64,000 nucleotides of DNA from an uncultured Balneola sp. (GTDB taxonomy: Bacteria > Bacteroidota > Rhodothermia > Balneolales > Balneolaceae), in the NCBI GenBank assembly GCA_913058495.1, contig CAJXQC010000002.1, positions 62,001 through 126,000 of the forward strand. The letters run 5' to 3'. The notes beneath the pieces were generated by a model. The model had not been told where the DNA came from. It made no database searches and saw nothing but the letters and a program-made list of their open reading frames with translations. Made by a program: the position numbers and the translations under genes. This document shows, piece by piece, positions 8,766 to 18,479 of this stretch (position 1 is its first letter; every line of letters begins with the position of its first letter).

Positions 8766-11700
8766 ATGAAACATTCAAAGATATTCATACCATTTCTTCT
8801 ATGCCTTATTTTAAGTGTAGACAGTTTTTCTCAGCAAATAAGCACATCCTTTAGTGGATCAAGGGAATATGTAAAAGCAGATTCTTTGCTATATATATCC
8901 GGCAATAGTCAGATCAGTGTTTTTAAAATCCAACAGAATGGTTCTGCATTTCCTATTGGTGAACCAATTTTTCAACAGATTTATAACTCTTCTGTTTCTG
9001 AGCCTTTAAACGGTTATGTTTTTTATTCTGGAGATAATGGATTTGTTGCAAAAATAGAAGTTTCTGATGCAATAAGTGAATCTGGAGAAAACCTTTTTGA
9101 TTATCAAGTTGTTCAGTTTCCCTTCGATGTAGATCTAACTGATATCGAATTAGTTGGAACAAGGTTAATAGTTGCCGGTGTGGATGGTTTTTTTGCCTAT
9201 TCAGATGATGAAGGACAAAGCTGGAATAAGATCCGTATCGGTACCACTGCCCATCTTACAAATATTATTGAAGGCTTTAACAAGCTCTATGTAACTGGTC
9301 ATAACGGAAACCTTTTCATATCTGATAATAACGGAGAAAGTTGGACCAAATCCATAACCAAAACCGACCGGGACATTCATGATTTATATATCCTCAGCGA
9401 TGGAACGGGTTATGCAGTTGGAAGTAATGGAATAGTACTTTATACCACAGATGAAGGCCAAAATTGGGAACAAATTAGAAACTTTGGATTATACACTGAT
9501 TTAAGAACTATCGATTTCTATAACGACGAATACGGTGTTTTAGCAGGTGAAAGCGGAATAGCTTACATGACGACTGACGGAGGAGAAACATGGGGTTCTT
9601 TTGTCCAGTCGTCTACTGATAATCTACTCAACGTAGACATGATCAATCCTTTTGTAATTGAATTCGCTCATAATACTGGTATCTATACGGAAGAGATTCC
9701 TTTAGAGGATGTAATTTATGATGCAATGGTTGGTTTATGGCAGTCAATGGTGAATACAGATAATATTGGATTACTTGTTGGTTCTGACTGGTCTACCTCG
9801 TCATGGGGAAATTTTGGAATGAGATTATTGGGTGGAGAGCCCAGAACCAGTTATCCGAATGATATCTCACAAAGCTCTGATATTAGAGGGATAAGCGAAC
9901 GACCTTGGGACGGAGCTTATACAGCTATTGTACAAGCAAAAGAAGGCATGGAAAATGTAACATCCGAATGGTCTACTCTCGATCAAAGCGAAATAGATCT
10001 TTATATAGCTCTATCTAATTTTACTCAAGGACTTGCATATGCTCAGCTTGGATTAAAATTTGATCAGGCTGAAATTTATGGTGAAGATATTCTAAGTACA
10101 GCTAAAGCCGTTCCGATTAAGAGAACAGGATTAGGCTTTACACCTGGTCTGACTCCACAATACGCTAACGAAATCTTACAACCTGATGGTAAAAGCAATA
10201 ATAAGGTCTCGAACAGGATTCCTGCTTTATTCGCCAATAACAATATAGAATTATCGACTAGCACTTCTTTCGCTCCTTACAGCGATGTAATTGATGTAGC
10301 CAAAGCAAAGCTTCAAGATGCAATTTCAGCCTTTAATTCCTCTGGTTTAACTATGCCTGATGGCTTTATTAACGGGTTTGGTGGAATATCCAACACAGAA
10401 TTCTCCAACATGGTACATACCTTAATTGCCGAACTTGAGGTCATGAAAGCCCGAACGGCTTCCGAAAATAATACTGGAGTTGACTGGAATGAAATCATGA
10501 CATTAACTAGCAATGGAACTACAAAAGATTATCACCCTCAAGGGGATGATTCTTTCTGGTTTAGCTATGTATTACTTTATCATAATTTAGATAATTGGTT
10601 AAGAGTAGATCAAAAAAATATAAATTTATTAGACCCTTCTCAGCCTTCTTCTTATCCACAAGATGGATCGGATCCCGGGATAGCTTCTTCAGATGATAAT
10701 AGATTTTCTACCGATTTTACTTATTCTGGAGTTGCCCCATTCCGACCTGAAAGGGGTTACTATTTCTTTGGAAACTACACATGGACTAAGTACCCTGAAC
10801 ATAGCTTTTTTGAAGGAGCCTTTGGTCCTATGCCCTTCATCTTTAAAGCTTCAAACAATCTGTTAAGAGCCGAAGCAATAGTAAGAACAGGTGGCGATAA
10901 AACAGAAGCGGCCAATCTTATTAATTTAACAAGATCAGATAATGGCGGATTACCAATGTTATCAGGTTCTGAAACTGATCAGGAAATACTTGATGCCATT
11001 TATTACGAATGGATGATTGAAGTTGGCCCAACAGGAAATGGTCCAATCGCATGGTACAATAATCGTCGTTTCGATGAGCTTCAAGAAGGCAGCCTTACTC
11101 AGCTTCCGGTACCTGCCAGTATACTTATAGAAAATGGAATGGAAGTATATACCTTTGGAGGAGATCAAGAAGCAAATCTTGACTTTTTTGTATATCAGCC
11201 TTCTGATGATACTACATTTGTATCTCTTGAGCCCACTATTAAGTGGCACAGTGATGCTGATGCCGCTTCTTATAATTTGACGTTTATAAACGGTCCAAGT
11301 GCTGCCGACGAAGTCCTGTTTGAGAAAGAAGGGCTCACTGAAACAAGCTATACTTTAACAGAAGCAGATGCAGAACTGGATTATTTTACAGAGTATTCTG
11401 TAATTGTTTCAGCCCTTGATAGTAATGGAGAAATATATCTATCAAGTAATGCGACTTCGTTTACAACTATAGATACATTAACGAATGCGCCTGAGTTAGT
11501 AAATCCCTCCAATAATGTCATAAATACACCCAACCGGATTACTTTCTTTTGGGAAATGGATATTGGAAATGCCCGATCTATGCAATTTGGTTTTACTGAA
11601 AATGATTTTAATCATCTTCAAATAAGTACCTCTACTGACTTTAACTCAACTGTAATTGATACTTTAATTGCAGGAACAGGCGTCTATTTTTGGACTCATA

Positions 11701-12683
11701 CAACCACAATCTCAGGTCTCGAATATGATACTCAATACTATTGGAGAATGGCTTCTGTAAATGAAGCCGGACAATCTGATTGGTCTCAAACATTTAACTT
11801 CACAACTATGCCCGAAAATAATGAAGGAATTCTACAGCTTGTTTCTCCGGCTAATGAAGGAAATGATGTTAGTATTCCTGTAGAGTTTGAATGGACGGCT
11901 TCTTCTAGTGCGATTGGTTATGAGCTACAGGCTTCATTTGATACAGGTTTCAAACAATCTATAACAGTTTCAGGAATTGGAGATACTACTGCGACGACTA
12001 TCTCTCACATACTCCCGGATACAACTTATTATTGGAGAATGAGACCCATATATGTTAGTGGGAACGGAGATTGGACAGTAGTTCAAAGTTTTACAACAGA
12101 ATTACCAATACCGGATACTCCATCCTGGGAGCCTGCAAATGGAGCGATTGTTGAATCTTCTGCAGTTCAATTTACATGGGGGGAAAGCAGCTTTGCTCAA
12201 TCTTATAATATTCAGGTTTCGGATAACAATGATTTCTCAAATATTATAGCCCAAGCTTCCGAATTAAGTGAAACTGGTTTTGAACTTAAAGACCTGGAAA
12301 CAGGAACTTATTACTGGAGAATATCGGCTACCAATGCTTCCGGAACAAGTGATTGGTCAGAACATTTAAGTTTTCAAGTTAACCTCGGCATTTCTAATGA
12401 ATCTGATGGAAATCTTCCCAAGAACTTTACTTTAAAACAAAACTATCCAAACCCATTCAATCCTACTACAACTATTGAATATGGAGTTCCTGTAAATGCA
12501 GAAGTTCAACTTACAGTATTTAATATGCTTGGTCAAAGTGTCACAACTCTTGTTTCTGAAAAGAAATCCCCTGGCGTTTATACCGTTTCATTCGATGCCA
12601 GCTCACTCTCAAGTGGTATTTACATATATGTATTAAAAGCAGGGAATTTTACTGAAACAAGAAAACTAACATTGATTAAATAA
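8766..12683 (+). CDS. Chimeric secreted protein: YCF48/BNR-like repeats, SusD/RagB-like region, FnIII-like repeats, T9SS type A C-terminal sorting domain
   Basis: ORF track starts at 8715; Met at 8766 gives a clean signal peptide (MKHSKIFIPFLLCLILSVDSFSQ). YCF48-like DDEGQSWNKI/DNNGESWTKS/DEGQNWEQI/DGGETWGSF; SusD-like ...FKASNNLLRAEAIVRTGGDKTEAANLINLTR...; CTD NFTLKQNYPNPFNPTTTIEYGVP...GIYIYVLKAGNFTETRKLTLIK. Confidence 0.82.
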   Translation: MKHSKIFIPFLLCLILSVDSFSQQISTSFSGSREYVKADSLLYISGNSQISVFKIQQNGSAFPIGEPIFQQIYNSSVSEPLNGYVFYSGDNGFVAKIEVSDAISESGENLFDYQVVQFPFDVDLTDIELVGTRLIVAGVDGFFAYSDDEGQSWNKIRIGTTAHLTNIIEGFNKLYVTGHNGNLFISDNNGESWTKSITKTDRDIHDLYILSDGTGYAVGSNGIVLYTTDEGQNWEQIRNFGLYTDLRTIDFYNDEYGVLAGESGIAYMTTDGGETWGSFVQSSTDNLLNVDMINPFVIEFAHNTGIYTEEIPLEDVIYDAMVGLWQSMVNTDNIGLLVGSDWSTSSWGNFGMRLLGGEPRTSYPNDISQSSDIRGISERPWDGAYTAIVQAKEGMENVTSEWSTLDQSEIDLYIALSNFTQGLAYAQLGLKFDQAEIYGEDILSTAKAVPIKRTGLGFTPGLTPQYANEILQPDGKSNNKVSNRIPALFANNNIELSTSTSFAPYSDVIDVAKAKLQDAISAFNSSGLTMPDGFINGFGGISNTEFSNMVHTLIAELEVMKARTASENNTGVDWNEIMTLTSNGTTKDYHPQGDDSFWFSYVLLYHNLDNWLRVDQKNINLLDPSQPSSYPQDGSDPGIASSDDNRFSTDFTYSGVAPFRPERGYYFFGNYTWTKYPEHSFFEGAFGPMPFIFKASNNLLRAEAIVRTGGDKTEAANLINLTRSDNGGLPMLSGSETDQEILDAIYYEWMIEVGPTGNGPIAWYNNRRFDELQEGSLTQLPVPASILIENGMEVYTFGGDQEANLDFFVYQPSDDTTFVSLEPTIKWHSDADAASYNLTFINGPSAADEVLFEKEGLTETSYTLTEADAELDYFTEYSVIVSALDSNGEIYLSSNATSFTTIDTLTNAPELVNPSNNVINTPNRITFFWEMDIGNARSMQFGFTENDFNHLQISTSTDFNSTVIDTLIAGTGVYFWTHTTTISGLEYDTQYYWRMASVNEAGQSDWSQTFNFTTMPENNEGILQLVSPANEGNDVSIPVEFEWTASSSAIGYELQASFDTGFKQSITVSGIGDTTATTISHILPDTTYYWRMRPIYVSGNGDWTVVQSFTTELPIPDTPSWEPANGAIVESSAVQFTWGESSFAQSYNIQVSDNNDFSNIIAQASELSETGFELKDLETGTYYWRISATNASGTSDWSEHLSFQVNLGISNESDGNLPKNFTLKQNYPNPFNPTTTIEYGVPVNAEVQLTVFNMLGQSVTTLVSEKKSPGVYTVSFDASSLSSGIYIYVLKAGNFTETRKLTLIK

Positions 12684-12708
12684 GTTTATAAACCAAAATT
12701 CGGGAGTA

Positions 12709-12741
12709 AAAAGAGCCTTCCTATTTCAAGCAGGCTCTTTT
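12709..12741 (+). terminator. Rho-independent terminator
   Basis: aaaagagcc ... ggctctttt 9-bp stem downstream of the 8766-12683 gene. Confidence 0.7.
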
Positions 12742-12782
12742 ATATTCGAACTTGAATAAAGTTTTATTTATCGCCTCAATTC

Positions 12783-13664
12783 TTAAATAAAATCTTTCAC
12801 TTCTTTGAATTTGATAGTTCCATTTATTGGCACTTGAGCAATTCGGTTTAAATGAATGTCTAAAATTTTACCGATTCTCGGATAGCCACCCACCGTTTGC
12901 CCGTCTTTCATCAAAATAATGGGCAAACCATTTGGTGGAAGTTGTATGATTCCCGGTATTACTCCCGAGGATTTCATATCAACCTGATTCATCGCAATGG
13001 GCTTTTCTGATTCCAATCTTATACCCATTCGGTTACTTTTCGAACTTACCCTGAAAGACGAATTCAAAAATCTATCTTTCTCCTGATCATTCAATTGATC
13101 CCATTCCGGTCCGGGTATAAATTCAATGGTTCTTTTAGAACTGTAATAAGGAATCTCATCATTTTGTAATGTTCGGGTCTCTAAGCTTTCCGAAATTTCC
13201 TGCCAGCTTATCTGATCACCTTTTTTCAACTGAGTTCCATTCAGGCCTCCAAATTTCCCCAATGTAAAAGTGGAACAGCTACCCATAACTTTATCAATAT
13301 CCCAACTACCTCTTATCGCCACATAAGCCCGACATCCTTTTTTGGCGAATCCCAATTCCAGTGTTTCTCCAGCTCTGACCTTAACAGAAGTGTTCATTTC
13401 TATTCCGTTATCGTTAATACCGGGATTCATTAAAGCCCCTGTTATCGCTATAGTGGCATCAGTATTAAATTGATACTTCCCTCCCTTTAATGTGCATTCC
13501 AGAACCGGTGCATTTTCAGAATTTCCCGCTAAGAAATTAGCTTTTTTATATGCAGAGATATCCATTACTCCGGAAGCAGGAACTCCAAATTTTCTATATC
13601 CTGATCTTCCTTTGTCTTGTATAGTAGTGAACAAGCCTCCATCCAGTACAGTAAGTTTACCCAT
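12783..13664 (-). CDS. pxpC: 5-oxoprolinase subunit PxpC (biotin-dependent carboxyltransferase-like)
   Basis: MGKLTVLDGGLFTTIQDKGRSGYRKFGVPASGVMD; ORF track starts 13685, ATG at 13664 matches family N-terminus. Confidence 0.93.
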   Translation of the reverse strand: MGKLTVLDGGLFTTIQDKGRSGYRKFGVPASGVMDISAYKKANFLAGNSENAPVLECTLKGGKYQFNTDATIAITGALMNPGINDNGIEMNTSVKVRAGETLELGFAKKGCRAYVAIRGSWDIDKVMGSCSTFTLGKFGGLNGTQLKKGDQISWQEISESLETRTLQNDEIPYYSSKRTIEFIPGPEWDQLNDQEKDRFLNSSFRVSSKSNRMGIRLESEKPIAMNQVDMKSSGVIPGIIQLPPNGLPIILMKDGQTVGGYPRIGKILDIHLNRIAQVPINGTIKFKEVKDFI

Positions 13665-14349
13665 TTCTATTCTCCCGGGTTTCAAATTCCGTTTTGGTTA
13701 TTCGGACAAACTTTACTTTGTCACCGAGTCTAAACTGTGTTGGAGGCTCAGAAGTTATATCAAAAAAAGAAGATGGAGATCTGCCAATAATTTGCCATCC
13801 TCCAGGACTTTCAAGAGAGTAAATTCCGGTTTGATGTCCTCCAATCCCGACAGATCCTGCCGGTATTTTTGTTCTGGGATTTTCTTTTCTTGAAACTGAA
13901 ATACGATCATCCAGCCCATCCAGAAATATAAACCCGGGCAGAAAACCCATCATAGCAATTGTGTATTCCTGCGAAGAATGAATGGAAATTATCTCTTCTT
14001 TTGTAAGTCCGGTTTTGGTTTCCATCTCCTTCCAATCCATTCCCAATTCATAACAAACATTTATTTCATGAGTTTTCGAATTTAACTCGGACTCAATATT
14101 TTTTGTCTCAAGGCCGGAAAGAACTTCTTTAGCATTGATATCAGAAGAGCTAAAAATAACAGTCAGCGATTCATATGCAGGAATCACATCTGTTAATCCT
14201 TGTATTTCCGAAAATTCTAAAAGAAAAGCAGCTTGATGTATAACATCTAATAATCCTTTCTCTGCATTTGGCTGCAGTAGCCAGGTAGTTTCACCCATCC
14301 TGAAAACAGTCCAGGAAATCCCATTAAGTTGCAGTGATCCTAACTCCAT
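13657..14349 (-). CDS. pxpB: 5-oxoprolinase subunit PxpB (KipI/allophanate hydrolase-like)
   Basis: MGFLPGFIFLDGLDDRISVSRKENPRTKIPAGSVGIGGHQTGIYSLESPGGWQIIGRSP. Confidence 0.93.
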   Translation of the reverse strand: MELGSLQLNGISWTVFRMGETTWLLQPNAEKGLLDVIHQAAFLLEFSEIQGLTDVIPAYESLTVIFSSSDINAKEVLSGLETKNIESELNSKTHEINVCYELGMDWKEMETKTGLTKEEIISIHSSQEYTIAMMGFLPGFIFLDGLDDRISVSRKENPRTKIPAGSVGIGGHQTGIYSLESPGGWQIIGRSPSSFFDITSEPPTQFRLGDKVKFVRITKTEFETRENRNG

Positions 14350-15082
14350 GATTTTTTAGAAATTGATGAATATTTCTGGCCAGCTCCTCGGAACCTTTTG
14401 TGTCGCTGTGTAAACAAATAGTTTCAGCCTTGATAGGTAACTCCTTGCCTGAGTATGCGATAACCTTTTCTTCGATCACCATTTTAAAAATTTGTGTCAA
14501 TACTTCTTCTTTTTTATGAAGAACGGCCCCTTCTTGTCCGCGAGATCGTAATCTTAAGTCATCTTCATACGCGCGATCTGCAAATACTTCAGCGCAAAAT
14601 TTCAGCTCATTCTTCAGAGCTGCTTTTTCGAACTCTGATCCTGATTGTCCATAAACAACAACATCCAGACTCAATTCTTTGATAGCTTCAGCTACCGTTT
14701 TAGCAATGTCTCTGTATGCTGAAGCCGCATTATATAATGCTCCGTGGGGTTTTATGTGATGAAGCTCCACTCCTTCTCTGTCTGCAATTTCTTTTAAGCT
14801 TAGTATTTGGTCTTTGATACTGTTCTTAAGTCGATCCTGGCTCATTTCGAGCTGTCTTCGCCCAAACCCTGCCCGGTCCGGATAAGAAGGATGTGCTCCT
14901 ACCTTCACTTTATTTTTTTTAGCTAGAATTACTGTCCATCGCATACTGATTTCATCACCAATATGGCCACCACAAGCAATATTACACGATGAAATGTAAG
15001 GCATAATAGCTTTATCAAGATCAGGACCATCTTCTGATATCCATTCTCCCAGATCACAATTTAAATCGATGCTTGTTTTCAT
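14324..15082 (-). CDS. pxpA: 5-oxoprolinase subunit PxpA (LamB/YcsF family)
   Basis: IDLNCDLGEWISEDGPDLDKAIMPYISSCNIACGGHIGDE; VGAHPSYPDRAGFGRR; IKPHGALYN. Confidence 0.95.
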   Translation of the reverse strand: MKTSIDLNCDLGEWISEDGPDLDKAIMPYISSCNIACGGHIGDEISMRWTVILAKKNKVKVGAHPSYPDRAGFGRRQLEMSQDRLKNSIKDQILSLKEIADREGVELHHIKPHGALYNAASAYRDIAKTVAEAIKELSLDVVVYGQSGSEFEKAALKNELKFCAEVFADRAYEDDLRLRSRGQEGAVLHKKEEVLTQIFKMVIEEKVIAYSGKELPIKAETICLHSDTKGSEELARNIHQFLKNHGVRITAT

Positions 15083-16311
15083 AAGAACTGAAATACACTA
15101 TTTAAACTTCTGAAGCCAACCAATAACGCCACTAAAACTACTACGAGACCCAAAATATTCTGAATGGTTGTATTCACATAATCCCCCAACACTTTCTTTT
15201 GATTTACGATATACATCAAAAATATTGCTACCATTGGAAGTAATATTCCATTGGCTACCTGAGCAAACTGGATAATGCTTACAGGACTAAAACTCAGCAT
15301 TGAAAACAAAACGCCAATAGCCAGAATGATAATCCAGACTGCTTTGAATTTTGGATGCTTCATATCTATTTCCCAACCCAGAATTCCTTTTGCTGCAAAT
15401 GCCGCTGCCAGTGGTGCTGTTATAGCAGACGAGATTCCTGCAGCCACCAAACCCAATCCTAAAAAGCCTTTTGCCCAACTGCCCAGTAATGGCTCAAGCT
15501 GTACAGCCATATCAGCGGCGTTCTTGATTTCTGAACCTGAACTTCCTGATGCCGCACTTGTTATCACAATACACATAGAAATAATTCCACCTAAAATAAT
15601 GGCAACCATATTTTCTTTTCTCAAATCCGAAAGCTGACCGGTTTCGGAATATTTTTGTTGTACGGATGACGCATGCAGAAACAGATTATATGGAACTACT
15701 GTCGTTCCTATTAAAGCCATAACCAATAGAATCTCGTCGGCTGAAACAGTTGGAATAAATAACCCTTTAACTACTTCTGAAAGATCAGGAGCGATCATAA
15801 TTGCTGTTGCCAGAAACACCACACTCATTACTACAACCAGACCGACCAAAAAATTCTGAATTCGCTTAAAATTTCCTGAATAGAGTAACCAAAAGGCAAT
15901 CCCGCCTATAATCAGTGGAACTAATCTGATTTCTACTCCTTCTATTATAATATTTACAGCAGGTAAAACTTCGTTCCAACCAAGAACAGCGCCGGATATA
16001 TTTCCTCCTTCATATGCTGCATTACCAATTACAATTGCACCCAAAACCAATGTGATCCCTAAGATTCTTAATAACGGGTTTTGCAGTTCGCCACGAATTG
16101 CTTCGCCGAATCCCTTTTGAGTTATTAAACCCAAGCGGGCGGTCATTTCCTGTAAAACAATGGTCGCTATCACCGAAAAAAGTAATGCCCAAAGCAACGT
16201 ATAGCCCGAATTTACTCCTGCGAGAGTGCATACGGTAACCGTTCCGGGACCGATGAAAGCCGCTGTAACTAAAGTACTTGGACCAAAATATTTTTTAACT
16301 TGCAATTTCAT
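15079..16311 (-). CDS. NRAMP-fold transporter associated with pxpABC (non-canonical metal site)
   Basis: Nramp-like 11-TM protein; TM1 AFIGPGTVTVCTLAGVNSGYTLLW, TM6 IGTTVVPYNLFLHASSVQ; overlaps pxpA start by 4 nt. Confidence 0.88.
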   Translation of the reverse strand: MKLQVKKYFGPSTLVTAAFIGPGTVTVCTLAGVNSGYTLLWALLFSVIATIVLQEMTARLGLITQKGFGEAIRGELQNPLLRILGITLVLGAIVIGNAAYEGGNISGAVLGWNEVLPAVNIIIEGVEIRLVPLIIGGIAFWLLYSGNFKRIQNFLVGLVVVMSVVFLATAIMIAPDLSEVVKGLFIPTVSADEILLVMALIGTTVVPYNLFLHASSVQQKYSETGQLSDLRKENMVAIILGGIISMCIVITSAASGSSGSEIKNAADMAVQLEPLLGSWAKGFLGLGLVAAGISSAITAPLAAAFAAKGILGWEIDMKHPKFKAVWIIILAIGVLFSMLSFSPVSIIQFAQVANGILLPMVAIFLMYIVNQKKVLGDYVNTTIQNILGLVVVLVALLVGFRSLNSVFQFL

Positions 16312-16366
16312 GGTTAAGAATATAGAATGTACCGTTTACAATCACGAATTCAGATCAAAGATTCTT

Positions 16367-16798
16367 ATGGCTAAAGCAAACAACAAAACTGTACCAACTC
16401 AACTTAAGGTACAGGATTACCTGAATGCTATTGAAGATCCTCAAAGAAAAGAAGATTGTATCAGAATTCATGATATGATGAAAGAAATTACAGCGAGAGA
16501 ACCAAAAATGTGGGGAACTTCCATCGTTGGCTTTGGAACCTATCATTACAAATACGAAAGCGGCCGTGAAGGTAATATGCTTATGACGGGCTTTTCGAAC
16601 AGGAAGCAGTCTATTACTTTATATATACTTGGCGGATTAAAGAAAAGAGAGGAACTTTTATACAAACTCGGACCTTATAAAACCGGAAAGTCATGTTTAT
16701 ATATAAAACGTTTATCAGACATTGATATTAATGTGCTTGCTGAAATGATTACAGAGGATTTTGATCACGTCCGAAAAAAATATGAAGTTATTGATTAA
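16367..16798 (+). CDS. DUF1801 domain-containing protein
   Basis: MAKANNKTVPTQLKVQDYLNAIEDPQRKEDCIRIHDMMKEITAREPKMWGTSIVGFGTYHY; the longer ORF from 16226 overlaps the NRAMP gene and is unlikely to be the start. Confidence 0.83.
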   Translation: MAKANNKTVPTQLKVQDYLNAIEDPQRKEDCIRIHDMMKEITAREPKMWGTSIVGFGTYHYKYESGREGNMLMTGFSNRKQSITLYILGGLKKREELLYKLGPYKTGKSCLYIKRLSDIDINVLAEMITEDFDHVRKKYEVID

Positions 16799-16885
16799 TG
16801 TGAGTTATTATTCTAAACTTTTGAATACAAATATCGTCTAAATCATCAATTTTAAATTCTTCAATGAACCATTCTTAACTGAGTA

Positions 16886-17815
16886 ATGACTCTCAACGAT
16901 TTCACTAAACAGACGCTGGAATTCCCTGATGATTACGAAGGAAAAGTAATTGCTACTTTGATTCGTTCTAACGAAAACATCAAGGGAAGAAAGTCAGTGC
17001 TCTATATTCATGGTTTTAATGATTATTTTTTTCATCCCCATTTAGCTGAAGGGTTTCATAAAAACGATTACAATTTCTTTGCACTTGATCTTAGGAAATA
17101 CGGGCGATCACTTCTCCCGCATCAGCATCCTAACTATTGCAAAGATATATCAGAATATTACGAAGAGATTACAGAGTCTCTCAACATCATACACAAAGAG
17201 AATGGAAATGAAGTTGTGATACTTGGTCACTCTACCGGTGGTTTGATTGCAAGCATGTATGCGAATTTTGGTGAAAAAAGTGATTTGATTTCTGCATTGA
17301 TTTTGAACTCCCCTTTTTTCGAGTTCAACCTTTCTAAAGCAGAACGAGATATAAATCTGTTTTTTGCCCGGATAATTTCTTTTTTTATGCCCTATGCTAA
17401 TAAAAGTAAACCTTTATCAAGTTTATATAACCGAAGTTTGCTGAAATCATATTATGGAGAATGGGAATTCAATGAAAACTGGAAACCCGAACGTGGTTTC
17501 CCGGCATATTTTAAGTGGTTGATTGCTGTTTTTAATGCTCAGCAAAAAGTGAGATCAGCATCAGATATTTCAAAACCGATATTGGTTATGCATTCTACAC
17601 GATCTGATAAAGCTAAAAAGTGGTCTCCTGAGGTTCTGGGAATGGATATGGTATTAAATGTTGAAGACATAAAAGAAACTGGAAAGAAATTGGGAAAAAA
17701 AGTTACCTTCATCCCTGTGGAAAATGCAATCCACGATATTTTTCTATCTAAAAAAGAGGTTCGTGAAAAGGCCTTTAATGAAATGATTAACTGGTTAAAT
17801 AAGACGATTAAATAA
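16886..17815 (+). CDS. Alpha/beta hydrolase (lysophospholipase-like)
   Basis: VLYIHGFNDYFFHPHLAE; GHSTGG nucleophile elbow. Confidence 0.88.
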   Translation: MTLNDFTKQTLEFPDDYEGKVIATLIRSNENIKGRKSVLYIHGFNDYFFHPHLAEGFHKNDYNFFALDLRKYGRSLLPHQHPNYCKDISEYYEEITESLNIIHKENGNEVVILGHSTGGLIASMYANFGEKSDLISALILNSPFFEFNLSKAERDINLFFARIISFFMPYANKSKPLSSLYNRSLLKSYYGEWEFNENWKPERGFPAYFKWLIAVFNAQQKVRSASDISKPILVMHSTRSDKAKKWSPEVLGMDMVLNVEDIKETGKKLGKKVTFIPVENAIHDIFLSKKEVREKAFNEMINWLNKTIK

Positions 17816-17820
17816 TCACT

Positions 17821-18261
17821 ATGGAAAACAGTATAGTTTTTGAAACTACAATCGATGCATCTGCAGAAAAAGTTTGGGAAACACTTACAAATCCCGATAA
17901 AATTGAACAATATATGTTTGGCTCTCGTTGCGACAGCAACTGGACTCCGGGAAGTAAAGCCAACTATTATATCAAACAAGACGAAAAAGAGATTACTGTT
18001 GTAAAAGGAGAGGTAATTCGATCCGTTCCTAACAAACTATTGGAACACACGCTTTTTCCTGCTAATTCAGGAATCGAAGATACTTTGGAAAACTATCTTG
18101 TGATCATTTATGAAATGGAAGAAGAAGATGGCAAAACTGAATTAACCATCACTCAAAAAGGCTATAAATACGTAGAAAATGGTCAGGAACGATACATCGA
18201 TACTCAAAAAGGTTGGAAAGCAGTTCTCCCTAAATTAAAGGAAACTGCCGAAAAAGCGTGA
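17821..18261 (+). CDS. SRPBCC / AHSA1-like domain protein
   Basis: [28 protein letters not shown]...; 146 aa. Confidence 0.82.
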   Translation: MENSIVFETTIDASAEKVWETLTNPDKIEQYMFGSRCDSNWTPGSKANYYIKQDEKEITVVKGEVIRSVPNKLLEHTLFPANSGIEDTLENYLVIIYEMEEEDGKTELTITQKGYKYVENGQERYIDTQKGWKAVLPKLKETAEKA

Positions 18262-18479
18262 GTCAGGAACAACCTAATAATCCTCTGCATGGTGTAAAAT
18301 TAGCCCAAATTGTAGAGGATTTGGTCGACTTTTACGGGTGGGAGCAGTTGAGCTTTCACGTTGACATAAATTGTTTTAAAAACGACCCAAGTATAAAATC
18401 CAGCCTTAAATTTTTACGCCGACATCAATGGGCTAGAGATCAGGTTGAAGAACTATGGGTTGATGTTTATGGGAATTAG
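18258..18479 (+). CDS. VF530 family (DUF2132) small DNA-binding-like protein
   Basis: [57 protein letters not shown], hallmark of VF530. Confidence 0.88.
   Translation: MSQEQPNNPLHGVKLAQIVEDLVDFYGWEQLSFHVDINCFKNDPSIKSSLKFLRRHQWARDQVEELWVDVYGN

Noticed and set aside
15079-16311. Calling the NRAMP protein MntH (Mn/Fe importer)
   Set aside because: Canonical DPGN and MPH metal-binding motifs are substituted; left as NRAMP-fold transporter of unknown substrate.
16226-16366. N-terminal extension of the DUF1801 ORF
   Set aside because: Overlaps the divergent NRAMP gene antisense; the family N-terminus fits Met at 16367.
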